A stretch of 64,000 nucleotides of DNA from the NCBI GenBank assembly GCA_963735465.1, contig CAVTLA010000001.1, positions 1,798,001 to 1,862,000 on the forward strand, in the 5' to 3' direction. Numbering within the stretch: the stretch's first letter is position 1; each line of letters begins with the position of its first letter. Below the pieces are notes generated by a model. That model was given only the letters and a program-made list of their open reading frames with translations, ran no database searches and was not told where the DNA came from. Position numbers and translations under genes: made by a program. Origin of the DNA: DASZHJ01 sp963735465. GTDB taxonomy: Bacteria; Pseudomonadota; Alphaproteobacteria; ATCC43930; CGMCC-115725. Below are positions 9,316 through 17,132 of the stretch, piece after piece.

Positions 9316-10063
9316 GCCGCCGCAGCAGGAGCCGCGGCAGGCGCAGCAGGAAGCCCAGCATCAGCCGCGTGTGCATCCAGGTGAGAAGCGCGTTGTCGCG
9401 GCCGTAGCGGAAATGCGAGACGCCGCCCTCCTCCGGACGGAAATACCGCACCGGCACCGGCCGCGGCAACGCCGCCACGCCGCGCCAGCTCAGGCGCACC
9501 AGGGCCTCGGGATCGAAATCGAAACGGCGCATCCAGCGCGTCCCCTCCATGACGGCGCGCAGCTCGCCGATGGGATAGATCCGGAAGCCGAACAGGGAAT
9601 CCCCGATGCCGATCCAGAGCGTCTCCAGATGCGCCCAGTTGTTGGAGACTTTGCGGCCGACGACGCGCAGCCGCGGCGCGCTGCTGTCGAAGACCGGCAC
9701 GCCGGGGATCATCGCCTCGGGATGGCGCTGGGAGAGCGCCATGAATTCCGGGATCGAGGCCGCGGGATGCTGGCCGTCCGCGTCCATGGTCAGCGCGTGG
9801 GTGAATCCCTCGGCAGCCGCCGCGCGCAGGCCATCCAGCACCGCCGAGCCCTTGCCGCCGTTTGACGCGCGGATCATGACGCGGAGCCCGGGATCTTTCG
9901 CGGCGACTTCCCGCAGCAGCGCATCGGTCCCGTCGGTGCTGCCGTCCACCACGACCCAGACCGGCGACCAGAAGCGCCGCGCGTCCCGCACCGTCTCCAG
10001 CACCTTGGGTCCGGTGTTGTAGCTCGGGATCAGGACGAGATGGGTGGCGGAGGGTTCGGTCAT
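9296..10063 (-). CDS. Family 2 glycosyltransferase
   Basis: 255 residues with the GT-A fold of family 2. HLVLIPSYNTG opens the fold, VVVDGSTDGTDALL follows, and TMDADGQHP holds the metal-binding DxD region, as in dolichyl-phosphate-mannose-synthase-like enzymes. A family 2 glycosyltransferase paired with acyltransferases is usual in aryl-polyene clusters, where it probably builds the sugar part of the membrane anchor. It is the last gene of the - strand block and follows a 13-bp inverted repeat. Confidence 0.85.
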   Translation of the reverse strand: MTEPSATHLVLIPSYNTGPKVLETVRDARRFWSPVWVVVDGSTDGTDALLREVAAKDPGLRVMIRASNGGKGSAVLDGLRAAAAEGFTHALTMDADGQHPAASIPEFMALSQRHPEAMIPGVPVFDSSAPRLRVVGRKVSNNWAHLETLWIGIGDSLFGFRIYPIGELRAVMEGTRWMRRFDFDPEALVRLSWRGVAALPRPVPVRYFRPEEGGVSHFRYGRDNALLTWMHTRLMLGFLLRLPRLLLRRLRSSRH

Positions 10064-10081
10064 GGGACGGCGTCGCCAGTC

Positions 10082-10110
10082 TCCGCCGAGGTGGAGGCCA
10101 CCTCGGCGGA
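10082..10110. repeat. Perfect 13-bp inverted repeat (hairpin) between two - strand genes
   Basis: Positions 10082-10094 and 10098-10110 are perfect reverse complements around a 3-base loop (arm TCCGCCGAGGTGG). It lies in the 54-base gap between the acyltransferase stop and the glycosyltransferase start. There is no T run after it on the - strand, so it is not a standard terminator; an mRNA-processing or stability element is possible. Confidence 0.7.
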
Positions 10111-10117
10111 AAATTCC

Positions 10118-10957
10118 CTAGGGATCAACGGCGCCGAGCTCCCGCTGATAATAGCCGCGCAGACCGGCGACGACGCCGTGCACGTTGCCGTCCACCTCCA
10201 CCCGCTCGCCCAGGCGCACGCGATAGACCAGCGGGAACTCGGGGCGCCGGAACAGCGGCCAGCCCTTGCCGAGAAAGCGCGACGGCGTCTCGATGAAGAC
10301 GGTCTGCACCGGCACGCCCGCGTGCTTGGCGATCAGCGCGAAGCCGCCCTTGAACTCGCCGACCGGACGGGCCGTCGTTCGCGTGCCCTCGGGAAAGATC
10401 AGGAAATGCCGGCCCAGCCTCACCTGCCGCACCGCGCCCCGGACCAGCTTCGTCGCGCAATCATTGCGGATGAAGCCGGCAAGCCGCGCGCTGCCGCCGA
10501 GGAACAGATTGTCCCAGATCTCCACCTTCGCGGCGCAAGCCACGCGCGGCAGCCGCGAGATCACCAGCACCGCGTCGAGGAGCGAGGGATGGTTGGGAGC
10601 GATGACCAGCGGACCGCCCCCGGCGAGTCTGTCGAGCTCGTCGAGATCGCACCGGATGATGCCGCTCGCCCGCATCGCCAGGACGAAGCCGCGAAACCCC
10701 GCCATGATCATCAACTGCCCCAGCGGCTCGCCGAGACGGCGCGGCAGCACCCGGTATAGAACGCCCGCGAGCGCGCTCCAGACCAGGCTGCTGAGGCCGA
10801 AGATCAGCAACAGCCCGAGGAAGACGAAGTGTTCGTAGGCGCCGCGCAGCCAGGCCAGCCGCGCCCGCGGAGCGACGCGACCGGCTCGTCGATCGAGAGC
10901 GCCGGGACTCAGCAATCCACCGGTCTTGCCAATGGGATTGGTGAGATGCGCGCGCAT
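10118..10957 (-). CDS. PlsC-type 1-acyl-glycerol-3-phosphate acyltransferase-like protein
   Basis: 279 residues from ATG 10957; a start at 11029 is possible but would overlap the halogenase by 46 bases. After a membrane segment (FVFLGLLLIFGLSSLVWSAL) it has the HxxxxD motif in NHPSLLDAV and the FPEGTRT motif that binds glycerol phosphate in the family. It is a likely membrane enzyme of the pigment anchor pathway, the second acyltransferase of the cluster. It is co-directional with the halogenase and glycosyltransferase. Confidence 0.85.
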   Translation of the reverse strand: MRAHLTNPIGKTGGLLSPGALDRRAGRVAPRARLAWLRGAYEHFVFLGLLLIFGLSSLVWSALAGVLYRVLPRRLGEPLGQLMIMAGFRGFVLAMRASGIIRCDLDELDRLAGGGPLVIAPNHPSLLDAVLVISRLPRVACAAKVEIWDNLFLGGSARLAGFIRNDCATKLVRGAVRQVRLGRHFLIFPEGTRTTARPVGEFKGGFALIAKHAGVPVQTVFIETPSRFLGKGWPLFRRPEFPLVYRVRLGERVEVDGNVHGVVAGLRGYYQRELGAVDP

Positions 10958-10983
10958 GATGGCGTCCGGGCCCAAGTGCCGGC

Positions 10984-12330
10984 TCAGCCGGCGGGCTCGA
11001 GCTCGCCGCTCCGTCGTCGCATCCGCCATGCCCTGAAGCCGGATCTGAGGTGGGAAAGACTGTGCACGTAGTAGATCGCCTTGAAGGCGGCAAGCCGCCA
11101 GCCGATCGGCGAGCTCCGGAAGACATCTCCCGCCAGCAGCGAGAGCACGGCGTCTCCGATGCGCAGCGGGCTGCGGGACGACATGAAGAGGTTGCGGAAC
11201 GCCGGCTTCCGGATGCGGTAGATGTACCAGGTGAAAACCTCGATCCCGCGCCGCGCCTGCTTCTCATAGCGCTTGAGCGCCTGCGTTGCTTTCTGCGGCT
11301 GGCTCAGACAGGCCTCCACCGCGTCGGCGCCGAGGAAGGCGGTGGTCATCGCGAGATAGACGCCGGTCGAGAACACGGGATCGATGAAGGCGTAGGCGTC
11401 GCCCACCAGGATGTAGTTCCGGCCGGCCATGCGATCAGAGCTGTAGGAATAGTTGCCGGTGGCGGTCACGGGGGCGGCGAGCCGCGCGTCCTTCAGGCGG
11501 TCGGCGATTTCCGGGCACATCGCGATCGTGCTCATGAAGAAGCCGGTCAGATCCGTCTTGCGCGACTTGACGTAATCCGGCGGACAGACCGCGCCGATGC
11601 TCGTGGTGCCGTCCGCCAGCGGGATGAACCAGAACCAGCCGTGATCGAACCAGAAGATGCTGATGTGACCCTCGGCCTTTCCCGGCAGGCGGCGCGCGCC
11701 GGTGAAGTGCCCGAAGATCGCGGCGCTGTTGTGCTTGCGATTGCGCCGCTTGAGGCCGAGCTGGCCCGCCAGTAGCGTATCGCGCCCTGACGCGTCCACC
11801 AGGAAGTCCGCCTCCCAGCGGCGCTCCACGCCATCTTCCTCCCGCGCGACGATCGCGGCACCGCCCTCGGCGGGGAATTCCGCCGCCGTCACCCGGCATC
11901 CTTCCACCACCTCCGCGCCCCTGGCGGCGGCGTTCTTCAGCAGCACGTGATCGAACTCGGAGCGGCGCACCTGGTAGGAATAGGGCAGCGACTTGTCCCA
12001 GGCTTCGACGAACTCGCGGCTGACCGCCTTGCGATGGTAGGGCGACACGAACTCGACGCCGTACTTGATCATCGAGATCCGCTCGACCTCGTCCTTGACG
12101 CCGAGGCGCTCCAGCAGAGGCAGGTTGAGCGGCAGCAGGGATTCGCCGATGTGGAAGCGCGGATGCCGCTCCTTTTCCACGAGGATGACGCGCCGGCCGC
12201 GCTCGGCCAGCAGCGCCGCGATCGTCGAGCCGGCTGGACCGCCGCCGACGATGGCGACGTCGTAGCGTGCCGGGCGCGCGGACACGGCGTCGGTCGAAGT
12301 CGCGTATCCCGGCTGGTTGGACAAGGGCAA
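10984..12330 (-). CDS. Flavin-dependent halogenase (xanthomonadin-type candidate)
   Basis: 448 residues. The N-terminal GGGPAGST is the FAD-binding GxGxxG motif (residues 29-36), and GWFWFIPL contains the WxWxIP halogenase motif at residues 232-237. DPVFSTGVYLA near the C-terminal third is typical of phenol-type halogenases, and Lys89 in IKYGVEF is a plausible match to their active-site Lys. Plain FAD monooxygenases lack WxWxIP. In xanthomonadin clusters such an enzyme brominates the aryl ring; halide and substrate are inference here. The start is a TTG at 12330, preceded by AAAAAGG six bases upstream; the open frame reaches 13200 but overlaps the divergent methyltransferase. Confidence 0.85.
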   Translation of the reverse strand: MPLSNQPGYATSTDAVSARPARYDVAIVGGGPAGSTIAALLAERGRRVILVEKERHPRFHIGESLLPLNLPLLERLGVKDEVERISMIKYGVEFVSPYHRKAVSREFVEAWDKSLPYSYQVRRSEFDHVLLKNAAARGAEVVEGCRVTAAEFPAEGGAAIVAREEDGVERRWEADFLVDASGRDTLLAGQLGLKRRNRKHNSAAIFGHFTGARRLPGKAEGHISIFWFDHGWFWFIPLADGTTSIGAVCPPDYVKSRKTDLTGFFMSTIAMCPEIADRLKDARLAAPVTATGNYSYSSDRMAGRNYILVGDAYAFIDPVFSTGVYLAMTTAFLGADAVEACLSQPQKATQALKRYEKQARRGIEVFTWYIYRIRKPAFRNLFMSSRSPLRIGDAVLSLLAGDVFRSSPIGWRLAAFKAIYYVHSLSHLRSGFRAWRMRRRSGELEPAG

Positions 12331-12423
12331 AAATGACCTTTTTGAGTCAGCGTGCAGCAGGCAAGAGACTACCAGCCCGAAGTGCCGATATCCAGTGCAG
12401 GGGGAGATCAAGGGAGAACGTTG

Positions 12424-13164
12424 GTGCCAAGCCCGCTGGAGCCGCATCCGATCATTCCGGAGTTTTACGCCGAGCGCGCACAGCGCGCGCCGTTCGTGCG
12501 CGATCTCTTCAACAGGACGGCACCCCATTACGACGCGATCAACCAGATCTTCTCCCTGGGCTCGGGCGCCCGATATCGCCGCGAGTGCCTGCTGCGGTCC
12601 GGGCTGCGCCCAGGGGCGCGGCTGATCGACGTCGCGATCGGCACAGGCCTCTTGGCGCAGGAGGCGGTCGCCATCACGGGCAGGCGGCACGACGTCATCG
12701 GCGTCGACCTGAGCGAGGGAATGCTGGCCATTGCCCGGCAGAAGCTGGGGATCGCCCTGGTCCAGGGCACGGCCGAAGCGTTGCCGCTGGCGGACGGGAT
12801 CGCCGATTTCGTGACCATGGGCTACGCCCTGCGGCACGTGTCCGATCTCGCGGTCACCTTCCGCGAATTTCACCGCGTGCTGCGCGACGGCGGCACCGCG
12901 CTGCTCCTCGAAATCGGCAGACCCAGAACGTGGCTCAGCCGCACGGTGGCCTCGGCGTATCTCGGCGGCGTGGTTCCGCTTCTCAGCCGCTGGACCACCG
13001 GCCAGACCCAGGCCCAGGCGCTGATGCAATACTATTGGGCGACGATCGAGAATTGCGTCGCGCCGGAGGTCGTCCTGCAATCGATGCGCGACAGCGGGTT
13101 CCACGATGTGCGCTGCACGGTCGGCCTCGACCTCTTCCGCAGCTATGTGGGGCGGAAGAGCTGA
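12424..13164 (+). CDS. UbiE/COQ5-type SAM-dependent methyltransferase
   Basis: About 246 residues from GTG 12424, which follows AGGGAGA by 7 bases; the ATG at 12352 has no such site. RDLFNRTAPHYDAINQIFSLG is close to the UbiE N-terminal signature (shown here split: RDLFNRTAPHYD, then INQIFSLG). LIDVAIGTGLLA is SAM motif I, and GYALRHVSD is the UbiE-like post-II motif. It could methylate the aryl head group of the pigment, as methyltransferases do in other aryl-polyene clusters, or act in quinone synthesis. It is divergent from the halogenase with a 93-base shared gap. Confidence 0.75.
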   Translation: MPSPLEPHPIIPEFYAERAQRAPFVRDLFNRTAPHYDAINQIFSLGSGARYRRECLLRSGLRPGARLIDVAIGTGLLAQEAVAITGRRHDVIGVDLSEGMLAIARQKLGIALVQGTAEALPLADGIADFVTMGYALRHVSDLAVTFREFHRVLRDGGTALLLEIGRPRTWLSRTVASAYLGGVVPLLSRWTTGQTQAQALMQYYWATIENCVAPEVVLQSMRDSGFHDVRCTVGLDLFRSYVGRKS

Positions 13165-13401
13165 GACGGCCGATCTCCGATCGCGCCGCACCGGCGTCAC
13201 AATATTGTTATTGCCGCCCCGGGGCCGGGCGCGGGGATTCGCCGACGGGCCGCCAGTCGCTCAATGACACGGCGGGACCAACTCGCTAAATTGTAGATGA
13301 TCGTGCATCCATGGCGGCGGTTGCGTGCGGTGAACCTGCGCCCGACCTGCCCGCCGTCGGCGCCGGCATAAAAACGAGATAACATCGGGAGGGACGACCT
13401 C
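13165..13401. promoter_or_regulatory. Leader of the ABC transporter operon, with a palindrome
   Basis: A 237-base gap holding the promoter of the importer operon. A perfect 10-bp palindrome ACAATATTGT lies at 13199-13208, in the lowest-GC part of the gap, and could be an operator for a LacI- or GntR-type regulator, though none is encoded nearby. A strong ribosome site GGGAGGG lies about 9 bases before the ATG at 13402. No clear -35/-10 pair was found. Confidence 0.4.
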
Positions 13402-14547
13402 ATGACATCCGTCATCGCGACGCGCTCGGCGCTGCGGCTGCTTGCCAGCGTTTCCATCCTCTGCGGTATCGGCGCTGCGGCCTGGGCCGCTGGACCGGCG
13501 GTGGTCGCCGGCCCTGGCGTCGATCCCGACTGCTTCAAGCCGTGGGAAGCCAGCACGAAGTACTTCAAGTCGGCGAAGAAGGCCGGCCCCTATCGGATCG
13601 CGCTCGCCAACGGCTTCATCGGCAACACCTGGCGCATCCAGATGATCAAGACCGCCAAGGCCTACGCCGACAAGCCCGAAGTCAAAGCGCAGATCAAGGA
13701 GTTCAAGGTGGTCTCGACGGGCGAGGATCTCGCCGCCCAGATCGCCGCCGCGGACAACTTCATCAATTCGGGCTATGACGCGATCATCGTGAATGCGCTC
13801 AATCCCGCCGCCTTCGCGCCCGTGGTAAAGCGCGCCAATGCCGCCGGCGTCGCGGTTCTCTCCTTCGACAACGTGATCGAATCGCCGGATCAGGTGATCG
13901 TCAACGTCGACCAGGTCGAGCTCGGCCGCCTCGCCGCGCGCTGGCTCATCAAGCAGATCCCCGGCAACAGCGGCAAGCTCCTGGAGGTGCGCGGCGTCTC
14001 CGGCAATTCCGTGGACCGCGACCGCCACAACGGCTTCCACGAGGTGCTGGACAAGTCCGGCAAGAAGTTCGAGGTGGTGGAGGTCGTCGGCAAGTGGGAC
14101 GACGGCACCGCGCAGAAGGTCACCGCCGATGCCATCGCCGTGCACAAGAAGTTCGACGGCATCTACACCCAGGGCGGATCGACCGGCACGGTGCGGGCGC
14201 TGATCGATGCCGGGCATCCCTTCATTCCGGTCTCCGGCGAGACCGAGAACGGCTTCCGCAAGCTTTGCGCCCAATACGCCGACAAGGGCTTGCACTGCTC
14301 CTCCGCCGGCACCGGGCCGGCCCAGGTGGCCGTCACCATCAAGGCGGCGATCGCGGAGCTGCAAGGCGATGCAATTCCCCAGGCGATCGCGCTGCCGGTC
14401 TCCTACGTCGAGTATCCCAACATGAAGCCGGGCGAGGACTACTATCCCGACCTCTCCGACAACTTCTTCGTCGGGAACGCGTTCCCGGCCTGCAAGATCG
14501 GCTTCTCCGCCACGGAGATCATGGGCAAGTCCGAGGCCAATCAGTAG
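13402..14547 (+). CDS. Ribose-type ABC transporter, substrate-binding protein
   Basis: 381 residues with a Sec signal peptide ending near AAWAAGP. It has the periplasmic binding protein 4 fold: YRIALANGFIGNTWRIQM, then AADNFINSGYDAIIVNA, and a hinge region with GGSTGTVRALIDAG. It captures a small solute for the ATPase and two permeases that follow; the family covers sugars, polyols and autoinducer-2, and the ligand is not evident here. A hairpin separates it from the ATPase gene, which would favour higher expression of this subunit. Confidence 0.9.
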   Translation: MTSVIATRSALRLLASVSILCGIGAAAWAAGPAVVAGPGVDPDCFKPWEASTKYFKSAKKAGPYRIALANGFIGNTWRIQMIKTAKAYADKPEVKAQIKEFKVVSTGEDLAAQIAAADNFINSGYDAIIVNALNPAAFAPVVKRANAAGVAVLSFDNVIESPDQVIVNVDQVELGRLAARWLIKQIPGNSGKLLEVRGVSGNSVDRDRHNGFHEVLDKSGKKFEVVEVVGKWDDGTAQKVTADAIAVHKKFDGIYTQGGSTGTVRALIDAGHPFIPVSGETENGFRKLCAQYADKGLHCSSAGTGPAQVAVTIKAAIAELQGDAIPQAIALPVSYVEYPNMKPGEDYYPDLSDNFFVGNAFPACKIGFSATEIMGKSEANQ

Positions 14548-14569
14548 CGCCGGACGAAGGACCGAGATG

Positions 14570-14598
14570 CGCGCCGTGGGGAGCCGCTCCACGGCGCG
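14570..14598 (+). promoter_or_regulatory. 10-bp hairpin between binding protein and ATPase genes
   Basis: Perfect 10-bp arms at 14570-14579 (CGCGCCGTGG) and 14589-14598 around a 9-base loop, in the 69-base gap. There is no T run, so it is more likely to protect the 3' end of the binding-protein mRNA than to stop transcription fully. Such elements are known to give excess binding protein over ATPase and permeases. Confidence 0.65.
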
Positions 14599-14616
14599 AT
14601 CTCTGCGGAGACCAGC

Positions 14617-16152
14617 ATGAGCCAAGACGGCAACGCCCCGCTCTTCCGCATGGAGGGCGTGTCGAAGCACTATGGCGGCGTCCGGGCCCTCGAGGACGCC
14701 ACCTTTCATTGCGCCGGCGGGCGCATTCACGCCGTCCTCGGCGAGAACGGCGCCGGCAAATCCACCCTCATCAAAGTGATGGCCGGCGTGGTGCAGCCGG
14801 ATTCCGGCAGCCTCCATATGGACGGCCGGCCTGTGACGTTCCGCACGCCGGCAGCGGCGGCGTCGGCAGGGATCGCCTGCGTCTTCCAGGAACTGTCCCT
14901 GCTGCCCGATCTCAGTGTCGCCGACAACATCGCCATTACCAATCCGCCGCGCCGCTTCGGCCTCATCGACCGCCGCGCCCAGCGGCGCATCGCCGAGGCG
15001 GCGCTGGCCCGGGCGGGCGCAGCCGATATCCATCCGATGATGCCGGTCCGGGATCTGCCGCTGTCGCGGCGGCAGATGGTGGAGATCGCCAAGGCGCTCG
15101 CCCGCGATCCGCGCATCCTCATCCTCGACGAGGCGACCTCGGCGCTGGCCGCCGCCGAGGTCGAGAAGGTGTTCGCGATGCTGCGGCAGCTTCGCGGCGA
15201 GGGGATGGCGATCGTCTACATCTCCCACCGCATGCACGAGATCGCCGCCATCGCCGACGACTGCACCGTCTATCGCAACGGCCGCTACGTCGCGACCTTC
15301 GCGACCGGCAGCAAGACCGATGGCGACATCGTCGAGATGATCATCGGCCGCGAATACAAGAACGTCTTCCCGCCGAAGCCGGCGCAGAAGCAAGCCGGCG
15401 CGCCGGCGCTCCGGGTCAAGGAGCTGAGCTGGGCGGGGCAGCTCAAGGCGATCAGCCTCGACATCCGGCCCGGCGAGGTGATCGGTCTCGGCGGGCTCGA
15501 CGGCCAGGGTCAGCGCGAGCTGCTGCTGGCCCTCTTCGGCGTACTCGACGGCGTCACCGGCACGGTGGAGCTCGGCGGCAGGCTGGCGGCCCTCGCCTCC
15601 CCCGCATCGGCCAAATCCGGCGGCACCGCCCTGGCGCTCATCCCCGAGGATCGCAAGACCGAGGGGCTGATGCTGCCGATGTCGGTGCGGGAGAACCTGT
15701 CTTTCGCCGCCCTCGGACGGCTGTCGCGCCTCGGCCTCGTCGACCGCCGCGCCGAGACGGCGGCGGTGGATGAGATGATGGCCCTCCTCAAGATCCGCTG
15801 CGACGACGTGAGCCAGCCGGTGGCCGCGCTTTCCGGCGGCAACCAGCAAAAGGTCGTCATCGGCAAGTGGCTGCTGACCAGGCCCCAGGTGATCCTGCTC
15901 AACGACCCCACCCGCGGCATCGACGTGGGCACCAAGCAGGAGCTGTACCAGCTCCTGCGCCGGCTCGCCGATGCGGGTGCGGCGATCCTCTTCTACTCCA
16001 CGGACTACGACGAGCTCGTGGGCTGCTGCGACCGGGTGCTGGTGCTCTACGACGGCGCGATCGTCCGCGTTCTCGAGGGCGCCGAGATCACCGAGCGCAA
16101 TCTGGTCGCCGCCGCCTTCAATCTGCGGGATCTCGACCAGGTGCCGGCGTGA
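14617..16152 (+). CDS. Ribose-type ABC transporter, tandem ATPase (RbsA-like)
   Basis: 511 residues with two nucleotide-binding domains. The first is complete: Walker A GENGAGKST, Q-loop FQELSLL, signature-region LSRRQMVEIAKALA (degenerate, no SGG) and Walker B LILDEATSAL. The second has a degenerate Walker A (GLDGQGQREL), an intact signature LSGGNQQKVVIGKWL and Walker B LLNDPTRGIDVG, where Asn-Asp replace the usual Asp-Glu. One active and one impaired site is normal for this family. Its GTGA overlap with the first permease shows coupling. Confidence 0.92.
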   Translation: MSQDGNAPLFRMEGVSKHYGGVRALEDATFHCAGGRIHAVLGENGAGKSTLIKVMAGVVQPDSGSLHMDGRPVTFRTPAAAASAGIACVFQELSLLPDLSVADNIAITNPPRRFGLIDRRAQRRIAEAALARAGAADIHPMMPVRDLPLSRRQMVEIAKALARDPRILILDEATSALAAAEVEKVFAMLRQLRGEGMAIVYISHRMHEIAAIADDCTVYRNGRYVATFATGSKTDGDIVEMIIGREYKNVFPPKPAQKQAGAPALRVKELSWAGQLKAISLDIRPGEVIGLGGLDGQGQRELLLALFGVLDGVTGTVELGGRLAALASPASAKSGGTALALIPEDRKTEGLMLPMSVRENLSFAALGRLSRLGLVDRRAETAAVDEMMALLKIRCDDVSQPVAALSGGNQQKVVIGKWLLTRPQVILLNDPTRGIDVGTKQELYQLLRRLADAGAAILFYSTDYDELVGCCDRVLVLYDGAIVRVLEGAEITERNLVAAAFNLRDLDQVPA

Positions 16153-17132
16153 GCGCGGACTGGCGCCATCGCCTGGCGGAGCAGCGCGGGCTGCTGCTGG
16201 CGGTCGGACTCTTCGTCGCGATGTTCGCCCTCTACATCGCCAAGCATCCCGTCGGCCTCACCGCCAATGTCGCCAGCACCGCCGCCAACAAGGGCGTGCT
16301 GCTGGCCCTGGTGGCGATGGCCCAGACGATCCCGGTGCTGACCTCTGGCCTCGATCTTTCCGTCGGCATGGTGCTCGTGCTGACCAACTGCCTTGCGTCC
16401 CGCGTCGTGGTGGGCTCGCCCGCCGAGGTGGCGCTGGGCACCCTCGCGGTCATCGCCGTGGGCGTTCTCTGCGGCGCCGTCAACGGCGCCGTCGTCGTCT
16501 ACGGACGGATCCAGCCGATCATCGCCACCCTCGCCACCAGCTCGATCTACTACGGCGTGGCGCTGGCGATCCGCCCGGCGCCCGGCGGCGACGTCGCCAC
16601 CGGCGTCGCCGATGCGCTCACGGGATCGCTGCCCGGCGGAATTCCCGCCTCGCTGCTGGTACTCGTCGCCGTCGTCGTCGTGGTCTGGATCCCCTACCGA
16701 CGTTCGGTGCTGGGCCGCGCCGCCTATGCCATCGGCTCCTCGGAGCAGGCGGCGTTCATGTCGGGCGTGCCGATCACGCGGGCGAAGCTCCTCGCCTACG
16801 TGCTGGCGGGGCTGCTGTCGGCGATCGCGGGGCTGCTGCTGACCTGCATCACCTATTCCGGCGAGGCGTCGGCGGCGCTGGGCGGCACCTACACTCTCAC
16901 TGCCATCGCCGCGGTCGTGGTGGGCGGCACCTCGCTCTTCGGTGGCTCCGGCGGCGCCATCGGCTCGATCTTCGGCGCCTTCGTGCTGCGCACCATCGGC
17001 GATCTCCTCTTCGTCTTCGACATGGACGCGCTCTGGCAGCCGCTCTTCCTCGGCACGGTCCTGCTGGTGGCGATCAGCCTGGGCTCGTTCCGCCTGCTGG
17101 GCGTGCGCAACCGGCTGGAGCTCTATCGATGA
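16149..17132 (+). CDS. Ribose-type ABC transporter, permease 1
   Basis: 327 residues of the BPD_transp_2 family, with about eight to ten hydrophobic segments. The conserved loop facing the ATPase is seen as AAYAIGSSEQAAFMSGV, and TAIAAVVVGGTSLFGGSGGAIGSIFGA is the glycine-rich C-terminal signature (in parts VVVGGTSLFGGSGG). GTG at 16149 overlaps the ATPase stop; the end overlaps permease 2 by ATGA. It forms a heterodimeric channel with the next gene product. Confidence 0.9.
   Translation: MSADWRHRLAEQRGLLLAVGLFVAMFALYIAKHPVGLTANVASTAANKGVLLALVAMAQTIPVLTSGLDLSVGMVLVLTNCLASRVVVGSPAEVALGTLAVIAVGVLCGAVNGAVVVYGRIQPIIATLATSSIYYGVALAIRPAPGGDVATGVADALTGSLPGGIPASLLVLVAVVVVVWIPYRRSVLGRAAYAIGSSEQAAFMSGVPITRAKLLAYVLAGLLSAIAGLLLTCITYSGEASAALGGTYTLTAIAAVVVGGTSLFGGSGGAIGSIFGAFVLRTIGDLLFVFDMDALWQPLFLGTVLLVAISLGSFRLLGVRNRLELYR

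Noticed and set aside
12331..13200. A 290-residue N-terminal extension of the halogenase
   Set aside because: It overlaps the methyltransferase in antisense and lacks conserved sequence; FAD-binding motif position and TTG ribosome site support the shorter start.
13261..15849. An 862-residue open frame on the - strand
   Set aside because: It is antisense to the binding-protein and ATPase genes, has biased composition (His, Arg, Gln, Ala) and no known domain; it is a high-GC shadow.
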